Source: Desulfobulbaceae bacterium UBA2213 (lineage in GTDB: Bacteria; Desulfobacterota; Desulfobulbia; Desulfobulbales; Desulfocapsaceae). Taken from it: 7,631 bases of DNA. The stretch is from positions 1-7,631 of the forward strand of contig DCUN01000012.1 of the NCBI GenBank assembly GCA_002327225.1, in the 5' to 3' direction. The notes below the pieces were generated by a model. The model searched no databases. It was not told the DNA's origin and was given only the letters and a program-made list of their open reading frames with translations. The position numbers and the translations under genes are program-made. Within the stretch, counting starts at the first letter, position 1. Each line of letters starts with the position of its first letter. Below are positions 1 through 6,114 of the stretch, in pieces.

Positions 1-25
1 ACTACCATCGTCATAGATCGTGCCG
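1..25 (-). repeat. 25 bp perfect direct repeat, copy at window edge
   Basis: This copy is identical to bases 763-787 and encodes the end of Calx-beta-like domain 3. The match ends at base 26. The repeat may extend further left beyond the window, because the other copy continues into the Asp/Gly/Pro-rich linker GPDPDGAGP. Confidence 0.8.
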
Positions 26-1890
26 ATCCCCTGGCTGTCGGCGAGGGTCGCACCACCGGTAGGGTTGGAAAGGTTCACGAAGAACCCCTCAGGCCCTTCA
101 AAGATCGCATCGCCGATGATCGGAACAGTGATGGTCTTGCTGGTTTCTCCGGCGGCAAAGATCAATGTGGTCGTGGCCACATCAGTGAAATCAGTGCCGG
201 CACCAAGCGCCGTATCGACCGCCGTAGCATAGTCAATGCTGGTGGCAACCGCACTGGGACTACTCAGTGTGATGGTGAAGCTGGCAACACCGGTCGCTTC
301 GTTAATGCTGATATCGTTGATGCTGAAGGCGGAACTGTCGTTGTCGGTGATCGTATTGGTGCCCGTAGCGATGGCATTGCTGGTGGTGCCGGCGGTAACA
401 GTGGCGGTCAGGTTGAAGGTCTCTGAGTTCTCGGCGAGGGCATCGTCGGTGATCGGGGTGCGCACCAGCAGCGAGGTCGTACCCGCAGCGATGGTGGCAC
501 TGGCGGCATCAATCCAGATGGTTCCGCCGTCGAGGGAAACCTGCAGGTTGCCGGCCCCGGCTGTGCCGTAATCCGTACCGCCTCCGCTGGCGGTGCCATT
601 GGCCAGAGCCAGGCTGAACACGATGTCTTCATAGCTGCTGGTATTTATCGAAACGGTGAACTCGGCATACCCCGCCCCCTCGGCGTAACTGGCCGAGCTG
701 ACACTCAAGGTCGGGGTGTCATCATCGGGCAGCAGCGGACCAGCACCGTCTGGGTCTGGACCACTACCATCGTCATAGATCGTGCCGGTCGCTGTGGAGG
801 TACCAATAGTGCTTCCTGCCGAATTATTACTCAAGGTCACCGTAAAGGTCTCGGCGCCTTCATACATCGCATCCTGGGTGGTCTGCACAGTGAAGGTCTG
901 GCTGCTTACTCCAGACGCAAAGGTGAGTGTGCCACTGGCAGCTGTAAAATCCGCAACTTCCGAATTGTCACCTGCGGCTATACTGGTCGCAAAATCAACC
1001 GTCTGAGCCGCTGCCGCATCACCGGTACGGGTTACCGTAAAGGTCATCACGCCGCCTTCACTGATGCTCACATTACTGATGCTGAAGCTGGTTAAGGCGG
1101 GCTCAGCATCTGGAATCAATGGCGCAGGGCTTACAGCAGGACTTCTATATTCATTTTGCGGATCTGCTTGAACCGGAAAAGCAGAATCCTGTACATACAG
1201 CTTTTCGACCCCGCCAAGAATTGTCCCGAAGTAATCAGCAGCCAGCCCGACACTATTACCGGTATTTTCCAACCCGTTCTCTTCTCTAAAGCCGTTTGGC
1301 TGCTCAGATCTTAAACCCTCTAATTTTGCAACACCACCAAGAGTTTCCCCGAAATCTTCAGCATATTGCCTACTCCCTCCTCCGAAAACGTCGAGATTTT
1401 CTTTTCCACTGAAGTCAGTGGAAAGATCGGATCTTAAGCTACCTAATTTTTCAACACCACCAAGAATATCTCCGAAATTATCCTCGAGCTGACCGATGTC
1501 TCCGCTTGAAACTTTCTGCCCTCCAGTCGCCTTGAGCAAGGCCATGGCATCCAAATTAGCTTGACCGCCGACAAGCCGACCATTCGCTAAAATAAAGCCG
1601 GGAGGATTGTCCGTCGAACTCAACTCAACATACTTTGCCAGTACAATCTTCCCTCCGCCAGGGAACTCCAGAACCAAATCCTTCCCGTCCTCAATAAACA
1701 ACAGATCTTCCTGTGAAGGTGTGAGAAAAAAATGATCTCCTTCAACAACATTAATAGTTTGAACCTCTGACCTATCAGGTACAACGAGATGGTAGACACC
1801 GGCTCCCTCACCTTGCACAACAGATTCCTGAAGATTGTCAGAGCTTGATTCGAGATTACCAGAAACAGTAGAATGAGTATTGTCAGACAT
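1..1890 (-). CDS. N-terminal 630 residues of a giant type I-secreted Calx-beta-repeat adhesin (partial, runs off left edge)
   Basis: The minus-strand frame is open from the ATG at 1890-1888 to base 1 without a stop, so only the N-terminal part is present. No signal peptide is visible (MSDNTHSTVSGN start), which fits type I secretion through a C-terminal signal outside the window. Residues about 31-100 form a small beta-rich domain containing EDGKDLVLEFPGGGKIVLAKYV, similar in style to the BapA-prefix-like N-terminal domain of large biofilm adhesins. Residues 135-231 carry a 41-residue tandem repeat, and 232-268 are a Pro-rich linker. Three Calx-beta-like domains follow (about 269-375, 394-518, 521-629), each opening with a FSISNVSISEG-like strand and ending in TIYDDG or TITDND. 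A weak AAGAGA Shine-Dalgarno lies about 9 bases upstream. An in-frame TTG at 1911 is possible but has no ribosome site. The protein is divergent from its likely exporter genes. It is probably a surface adhesin exported by that system; adhesion itself is inferred from the family. Confidence 0.88.
   Translation of the reverse strand, partial: MSDNTHSTVSGNLESSSDNLQESVVQGEGAGVYHLVVPDRSEVQTINVVEGDHFFLTPSQEDLLFIEDGKDLVLEFPGGGKIVLAKYVELSSTDNPPGFILANGRLVGGQANLDAMALLKATGGQKVSSGDIGQLEDNFGDILGGVEKLGSLRSDLSTDFSGKENLDVFGGGSRQYAEDFGETLGGVAKLEGLRSEQPNGFREENGLENTGNSVGLAADYFGTILGGVEKLYVQDSAFPVQADPQNEYRSPAVSPAPLIPDAEPALTSFSISNVSISEGGVMTFTVTRTGDAAAAQTVDFATSIAAGDNSEVADFTAASGTLTFASGVSSQTFTVQTTQDAMYEGAETFTVTLSNNSAGSTIGTSTATGTIYDDGSGPDPDGAGPLLPDDDTPTLSVSSASYAEGAGYAEFTVSINTSSYEDIVFSLALANGTASGGGTDYGTAGAGNLQVSLDGGTIWIDAASATIAAGTTSLLVRTPITDDALAENSETFNLTATVTAGTTSNAIATGTNTITDNDSSAFSINDISINEATGVASFTITLSSPSAVATSIDYATAVDTALGAGTDFTDVATTTLIFAAGETSKTITVPIIGDAIFEGPEGFFVNLSNPTGGATLADSQGIGTIYDDGS
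4..330 (-). repeat. Calx-beta-like domain 3 of the adhesin
   Basis: This is residues about 521-629. It opens with AFSINDISINEATGVASFTITL, continues with SIDYATAVDT, TDFTDVATTTLIFAAGETSKTITVPI and DAIFEGPEGFFVNLSNP, and ends in GTIYDDG at the window edge. It resembles domain 1 more than domain 2, which suggests alternating types in an array that continues to the left. Confidence 0.8.
337..711 (-). repeat. Calx-beta-like domain 2 of the adhesin (variant)
   Basis: This is residues about 394-518. It opens with TLSVSSASYAEGAGYAEFTVSI, contains GGGTDYG, LDGGTIWIDAAS and ITDDALAENSETFNLT, and ends in TNTITDND. It is longer than its two neighbours and less close to the canonical Calx-beta pattern, because it carries an insert around LQVSLDGGTIWI. 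The acidic loop residues expected for calcium binding are present. Confidence 0.7.
763..787 (-). repeat. 25 bp perfect direct repeat, copy next to domain 1
   Basis: Bases 763-787 are identical to bases 1-25. Both encode the ATGTIYDDGS-type domain end (GTIYDDGS in both). The offset is 762 bp, that is 254 codons, about two Calx-beta domains. This suggests that the array grew by duplication of two-domain units, or that the domain ends were homogenised by recombination. Confidence 0.8.
766..1086 (-). repeat. Calx-beta-like domain 1 of the adhesin
   Basis: This is residues about 269-375. The domain starts with SISNVSISEGGVMTFTVTRTG, has the typical central VDFAT...ADFTAASGTLTFASG strand pair, and continues through DAMYEGAETFTVTLSN to GTIYDDG. 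This strand order and the Glu/Asp positions at the ends are those of Calx-beta domains, which bind calcium between the loop residues. The C-terminal stretch matches the end of domain 3 at DNA level. Confidence 0.8.
1198..1488 (-). repeat. 41-residue (123 bp) tandem repeat in the adhesin N-terminus, about 2.4 copies
   Basis: Residues 135-231 of the adhesin contain three copies of a core reading F-G-x-x-L-G-G-V-x-K-L, with the Phe at residues 139, 180 and 221. The period is therefore exactly 41 residues (123 bp). The first two cores are followed by LRS and then by a spacer with a conserved Phe (160 and 201) and an acidic, Asn/Gly-rich stretch. The third copy is cut off after the core. At DNA level, 31 of 35 bases match between the segments starting at 1444 and 1321, and 24 of 35 between 1321 and 1198. 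I do not recognise this repeat as a named family. Confidence 0.85.
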
Positions 1891-2232
1891 AAAGGGGGAT
1901 CTCTTTGGCAAAGTTTAAAAAAATGCAGATGAGTATTCTCCTGAAAGCTCCATCCCTTTTGATAGAGTTTCAACATTTCTACATTAATATTTTCTACAGA
2001 TCAAGTCTATTAATAAATCTTATCAACCAACTGACTAACCACTGTTTTTTTTACAATTTTAGACAGAAATAAGTTAGCAATGGAACGTATCCTGCTTATC
2101 GGTTATCATAGATTTTAATTAATCCTTACCACCTACTCCGTCTCGCTTATTTTCAAAACAGGACACACTCTTCCAACCTAACCAACTGTGATGCCAGAAA
2201 CAAAATATCCCCTCCCTCACTCGCAGGTACCG
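1891..2232. other. Divergent intergenic region between adhesin and exporter operon
   Basis: About 340 bp of AT-rich sequence separate the adhesin start from the chosen exporter start. They must hold the promoters for both directions. Visible elements are a sigma-54-like site facing right (2081-2096), an eight-base AT palindrome at 2115-2122 and T/A-rich tracts at 2043-2060. For the leftward adhesin promoter I see only weak sigma-70-like hexamers and no convincing site. No RNA gene or hairpin-plus-T-run terminator was recognised. Confidence 0.7.
2081..2096 (+). promoter_or_regulatory. Candidate sigma-54 (-24/-12) promoter for the exporter operon
   Basis: The sequence TGGAACGTATCCTGCT has the invariant GG (2082-2083) and GC (2094-2095) separated by exactly 10 bases. 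It matches the consensus TGGCACG-N4-TTGCW except for C to A at the fourth position and T to C at the first T of TTGC. Transcription would start near 2107, giving an untranslated leader of about 85-125 bases depending on the start codon. No enhancer-binding site was identified, and the match was found by eye. Confidence 0.45.
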
Positions 2233-4410
2233 ATGAAAGACTCACAAGGAGATGAATCACTCTCATCTTCAGCACTGTTATCCAGAACTGTAGATTTTAA
2301 CCCGCCCCTGATCAGTTGCATGGCCATGCTTTTAGGGCTTCTGGGAAAACCAACCTCTACAGAAGCATTAAAATCGGGTATGCCGATTGATGCCCGGGGA
2401 TTCAGTCCAGGGGTCTGTCTTCGTGCGGCAGAGCAGGTCGGAGTTACCGCCAAAATACTTCATCGGCCTAACCTGGAAAAGATTTCTTCGTTAACTCTCC
2501 CCTGCATTCTGTTACTGGAGAACGACGAAGCCTGTGTACTCAAGGCCCTTGATGGTGAAGAGGCGGAAGTGATCTTTGCCGAATTTGGCAACGATTCCAA
2601 ACGTGTCGCCATTTCACACCTGAAGAGCGACTACACTGGCTATGCAATATTCTGTCAGCCCAAGGGACGACTTGACCCCCGGGCCAGTGATCTGCGCCTG
2701 CTGGATACCAAAAAATGGTTCTGGGGAGCGATCCTCAAATTCTGGCCGATCTATAAACATGTTTTACTGGCGACCCTGATCGTCAACACCCTGGCTATTG
2801 CCAGTCCTTTGTTCGTCATGAATGTGTATGACCGGGTTGTTCCCAATAATGCAATAGATACTCTGTGGGTATTGGCAGTCGGGATTATCCTGGCGTATTT
2901 TTTTGATTTTATTTTACGAAACATGCGAGGGTATTTTGTTGACACTGCCGGCAAAGGGGCGGATGTTATTATCGCCAGCAAGCTGATGCAGCAATTGATG
3001 TCCATGCGCTTTGACCACAAACCAGAGTCGACGGGATCTCTTGCCAACAACCTTCGTGATTTCGAATCATTACGTGAATTTTTCAGCTCTACGACCCTTC
3101 TGGCCTTGCTTGATCTTCCTTTTATCCTCATCTTCACAGGGATCATTGCCTATGTTGGCGGGCCGCTGGCACTCATCCCCGCTATTGCCGTACCGATTGT
3201 CGTTCTGGTGGGCCTTCTTATTCAGGTTCCCTTTAAGCGGCTGATAGAGGATGGTTTTAAAGAAGCCACGCAAAAAAACGCCCTGCTGATTGAAGTTATC
3301 AGCGGACTGGAGACTATCAAAACCTGTCAGGCAGACGGACAGATCCAAAAACGCTGGGAGGAGGTTGTCGGGATGCATGCCCGCTCCTCCGCCCATACTC
3401 GCGGTCTGATGAATTTTTCAATAAGTTTTTCCATGTTATCGGCACATCTGGTGAGTGTCGGTATTATTATCTGGGGAGTCTATCTCATTACAGCAGGCAA
3501 TCTGACAATGGGCGGGTTGATTGCCTGTAATATCCTGGCCGGCAGGGTAATGGCCCCTTTAGGCGCAATTGCGGCCATGTTGACCCGTCTTCAACATTCA
3601 AGGATGTCATTGAAAGCTCTGGATCTGCTTATGCAAGTCCCGAACGAACGCCCCCTTGACCACGAACCGTTACGTCATGATCACCTTTCGGGAAGTGTTA
3701 CCTTTGACGAGGTCAGCTTCCACTATCCACAGAGTGAAAAGCTGGCCTTGCAGTCCACAAACCTGACTATTGGCGAGGGAGAGAAAGTCGGAATCATTGG
3801 CCGGGTCGGTAGCGGCAAAAGCACACTGGGCAGACTTATTCTCGGCCTCTATCAACCCCAAGAGGGTGCGGTGAAAGTCGGCAATATCGACATACGTCAA
3901 CTGGACATTGCCGAGCTCAGGAGTAAAATCGGCTACGTCGCCCAGGACAGCTACCTTTTTTATGGTTCTATCCGGGATAACATATCAAAGGGTATGCCAT
4001 ACGCCGATGATCGTTCTATCATCAGGGCTGCCACCATCGCCGGGGTCATTGATTTTGTCAGAACGCAGCCCGCAGGTTTCGGCATGCAGGTTGGTGAACG
4101 TGGTCAGAATCTGTCCGGCGGTCAACGGCAGGCTGTCGCAATAGCCAGAACACTCCTGAAAAATCCGGACGTCCTTATTCTCGACGAGCCAACCAGCTCT
4201 CTTGACAATGCCACTGAAGCAATTTTCCGCAGTCGATTGGCTGATGAAATTAAAAACAAGACCCTGATCCTGATCACCCATCGTCACAGCATGCTCACAT
4301 TGGTAAATCGTCTTATTGTCCTTGACAATGGTCGCGTTATTGCTGATGGCCCCAAAGATGCTATATTGAACGCCTTGAAAAATGATCGTATTCACATTCC
4401 AAAAACGTAG
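2233..4410 (+). CDS. Type I secretion ABC transporter (permease/ATPase), LapB/LssB-type with degenerate C39-like domain
   Basis: This is an inner-membrane ATP-driven exporter of the LapB/LssB family that should drive secretion of the divergent adhesin. In order (numbering from 2233) it has a C39-like N-terminal domain at about 22-145, a six-helix membrane domain at about 166-449, and an ATPase domain at about 490-725. The ATPase is intact: Walker A GRVGSGKST with Lys529, Q-loop Gln571, LSGGQ at 627-631, Walker B ILDEP with Asp651/Glu652, and switch His683. In the C39-like domain a Cys is kept (Cys29 in ISCMAML), but the His expected before a VL strand is missing (EACVLKALDG), so it is probably not a protease and instead binds substrate. 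The length of 725 residues is normal for the family. ATG 2233 is chosen because AGG lies 5 bases upstream and AAA is the second codon. GTG 2188 and ATG 2191 would add 14-15 residues but lack a ribosome site. The adaptor gene follows after 6 bp. Confidence 0.93.
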   Translation: MKDSQGDESLSSSALLSRTVDFNPPLISCMAMLLGLLGKPTSTEALKSGMPIDARGFSPGVCLRAAEQVGVTAKILHRPNLEKISSLTLPCILLLENDEACVLKALDGEEAEVIFAEFGNDSKRVAISHLKSDYTGYAIFCQPKGRLDPRASDLRLLDTKKWFWGAILKFWPIYKHVLLATLIVNTLAIASPLFVMNVYDRVVPNNAIDTLWVLAVGIILAYFFDFILRNMRGYFVDTAGKGADVIIASKLMQQLMSMRFDHKPESTGSLANNLRDFESLREFFSSTTLLALLDLPFILIFTGIIAYVGGPLALIPAIAVPIVVLVGLLIQVPFKRLIEDGFKEATQKNALLIEVISGLETIKTCQADGQIQKRWEEVVGMHARSSAHTRGLMNFSISFSMLSAHLVSVGIIIWGVYLITAGNLTMGGLIACNILAGRVMAPLGAIAAMLTRLQHSRMSLKALDLLMQVPNERPLDHEPLRHDHLSGSVTFDEVSFHYPQSEKLALQSTNLTIGEGEKVGIIGRVGSGKSTLGRLILGLYQPQEGAVKVGNIDIRQLDIAELRSKIGYVAQDSYLFYGSIRDNISKGMPYADDRSIIRAATIAGVIDFVRTQPAGFGMQVGERGQNLSGGQRQAVAIARTLLKNPDVLILDEPTSSLDNATEAIFRSRLADEIKNKTLILITHRHSMLTLVNRLIVLDNGRVIADGPKDAILNALKNDRIHIPKT

Positions 4411-4416
4411 CACCTA

Positions 4417-5802
4417 ATGAGCGCTGTCATGAAAAAACTGCTCCATCAATTCTCAAGACTCTTTCGGTTGGAACGAATACTTCCGGACAAAGAGATGGAC
4501 GACAACATTCGATTCATGAGTGATATTGATGCCGCCACTCACAGAGCCGGCAGTAAATTTGCTTACCTGACCTCTCTGGTTATTTCCCTTCTGCTTGGTG
4601 TCGCCCTTATCTGGGCACAACAGGCTGTCCTGGATGAAGTGACGCGTGGCATCGGCCAGGTTGTCCCGTCGCAGCGGGTCCAAGTTATCCAGAATCTGGA
4701 GGGCGGTATCATTGAGGCAATCCTTGTTGATGAAAATCAGATCATCAACAAAGGAGACATTCTGTTGCGAATCCACAATACCGCTGCCTCCAGTCAATAC
4801 CGGGACACGATCAATAAGGCCCAGGAACATCAGGCAGCAATCCTGCGTTTGAGTGCGGAGATAAACGATACGGAGCTGCTCTTTCCTGATGATAGTGACA
4901 TTCCTGCCCAGACTCTCAAATTGCAGGGGGATATTTATCAGGCCCGCAGGCAACAACTACAGTCCGAACTCAATATCCTCCAGTCGCAGTTATTGCAACG
5001 ACAGCAGGAAATAGCCGAAATGACCGGGCGTGAAAAGCAGCTCCAGCGCAGTCTCACCAATGCTCAGAAACAGATTGATATCGCGAAACCGCTCCTTTCC
5101 CAGGAGCTGTTTCCAGAGGTCGAATATCTGACCATTGAGCGAGACCTGATCAAACTACAGGGTGAAGTCAGCGCTCTGCAGCTTGGCATGCCGAGAGCTC
5201 AACAGGCTGCTGAGGAAATTCGCCAAAAGATATCTCAACGCAAGGCGGAAGCTCATACGACTGCGCTGGATGAACTGAACCTTCGCCGGGGTGAGTTAAA
5301 ATCTTTACAGGAGGCTATCGAGGCAGGAAAGGACAGGGTCACAAGAACAGATGTTCGATCACCGGTTCGGGGGACAATAAAACAAATCAATATCAATACT
5401 ATCGGTGGCGTCATCCACCCCGGAGAAGCGATCCTTGAGATTGTCCCCCTGGACGATACCCTGTTGATTGAAGCACGAATCCGCCCTGCCGATATCGCCT
5501 TTCTTCATCCAGATCAACCAGCCATGGTCAAGATCACCGCTTATGATTTCTCAATATATGGCGGAATGGCGGCGAAGGTTGAGCAGATCAGCGCCGACAC
5601 TATTCAGGACGAAAAAGGGGAAAACTTCTTTAAGGTGAAACTTCGCACGACGTCCAACACCTTATCCTATCGCGGCGATGAACTTCCAATCATACCAGGA
5701 ATGATGGCCAGTGTAGATATCGTGACTGGTAAGAAAACTGTCCTTGATTATCTTCTTAAACCGATATTGAAAGCTAAACAGAATGCCCTGCGAGAGCGCT
5801 AG
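4417..5802 (+). CDS. Type I secretion periplasmic adaptor (HlyD/LapC family membrane-fusion protein)
   Basis: This adaptor links the ABC exporter to an outer-membrane TolC-like channel. Its 461 residues follow the family plan: a cytoplasmic N-terminal tail (1-48), one membrane helix at about 50-68 (YLTSLVISLLLGVALIWA), and the first half-lipoyl motif NLEGGIIEAILVDENQII with KGDIL (93-115). A long Gln/Glu-rich helical hairpin follows at about 125-300, then the second lipoyl half VRSPVRGTIKQI...GGVIHPGEAILEIVP (313-344), a beta-barrel, and the C-terminal signature PGMMASVDIVTGKKTVLDYLLKP (427-449). It starts 6 bp after the exporter stop without its own clear Shine-Dalgarno, so translational coupling is likely. 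An alternative ATG at 4429 (MKKLLHQF) is possible. The outer-membrane partner gene is not downstream in this window. Confidence 0.94.
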   Translation: MSAVMKKLLHQFSRLFRLERILPDKEMDDNIRFMSDIDAATHRAGSKFAYLTSLVISLLLGVALIWAQQAVLDEVTRGIGQVVPSQRVQVIQNLEGGIIEAILVDENQIINKGDILLRIHNTAASSQYRDTINKAQEHQAAILRLSAEINDTELLFPDDSDIPAQTLKLQGDIYQARRQQLQSELNILQSQLLQRQQEIAEMTGREKQLQRSLTNAQKQIDIAKPLLSQELFPEVEYLTIERDLIKLQGEVSALQLGMPRAQQAAEEIRQKISQRKAEAHTTALDELNLRRGELKSLQEAIEAGKDRVTRTDVRSPVRGTIKQININTIGGVIHPGEAILEIVPLDDTLLIEARIRPADIAFLHPDQPAMVKITAYDFSIYGGMAAKVEQISADTIQDEKGENFFKVKLRTTSNTLSYRGDELPIIPGMMASVDIVTGKKTVLDYLLKPILKAKQNALRER

Positions 5803-6018
5803 TCAGATTTTTTTATGCTGGGGAGCCGCAACACGGCAATGAAAATGGGACTGAATATAAAACAGCATTTTATCAAAAAGACTCCATGGGGAAACGCGAG
5901 GCAGGCAGATACGAAGACACCCTCGCACCTTCTTTGGACATCATTCCTTTCCCCTGCACTGATTCAATTTTTAAAAAAACTACGAGACAAGGTCTTTCTT
6001 TAGAGTGTTTCTTTATAG

Positions 6019-6048
6019 TTGATGGTTATCTCTGCAGCATGGTATTGT
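6019..6048 (+). promoter_or_regulatory. Weak candidate sigma-70-type promoter for the peptidase gene
   Basis: TTGATG and TATTGT are separated by 18 bp, each matching four of six consensus positions. The site lies 66 bp before the TTG start. The small inverted repeat GTAAA-N9-TTTAC at 6047-6065 overlaps its downstream end and could be an operator. This is low-confidence and by eye only. Confidence 0.22.
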
Positions 6049-6103
6049 AAAATAAGTTACTTTACCCTTTTTTAACAATACAATTGGAATATACCAAACA
6101 CTC

Positions 6104-6108
6104 AGGAG
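6104..6108 (+). promoter_or_regulatory. Shine-Dalgarno AGGAG that fixes a TTG start
   Basis: AGGAG sits six bases before the TTG at 6115. The frame has a TAA at 6073-6075 and no ATG or GTG between that stop and 6115, so TTG is the only good start that keeps the signal peptide. Confidence 0.8.
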
Positions 6109-6114
6109 AAGACA

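Larger units (their letters stand above)
5803..6114. other. Intergenic region between adaptor and peptidase genes
   Basis: About 310 bp contain no gene that I can support. A seven-T run at 5808-5814 follows the adaptor stop but has no convincing hairpin before it. A 62-codon frame at 5815-6003 has no ribosome site and no recognisable product. The right part is AT-rich. It contains a weak sigma-70-like pair (TTGATG 6019-6024 and TATTGT 6043-6048, 18 bp apart) and an inverted repeat GTAAA (6047-6051) / TTTAC (6061-6065), so the peptidase promoter probably lies here. Confidence 0.6.

Noticed and set aside
20..1006. Several plus-strand frames of 70-110 codons rich in Val/Ala/Ser
   Set aside because: These are antisense shadows of the repetitive Calx-beta coding sequence on the minus strand.
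1198..1488. CRISPR-like regular spacing of similar segments
   Set aside because: The 123 bp period is in frame and codes for a protein repeat. The units are too long, too degenerate and lack unique spacers.
1620..1976. 118-codon minus-strand frame overlapping the adhesin start
   Set aside because: It lies in a different frame from the long adhesin reading frame, which has clear domain structure. It is a shadow.
1891..2080. Leftward sigma-54 or strong sigma-70 promoter for the adhesin
   Set aside because: No GG-N10-GC was found on the minus strand in this stretch, and the hexamer pairs found (for example TTGATC with TAGAAA) match too weakly to call.
5795..5815. Possible rho-independent terminator after the adaptor gene
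   Set aside because: A seven-T run is present, but no stable GC-rich stem precedes it.
5815..6003. 62-codon open frame after the adaptor gene
   Set aside because: No Shine-Dalgarno before its ATG (only a T run), no recognisable domain, and an unremarkable Lys-rich composition. It is likely a chance frame.
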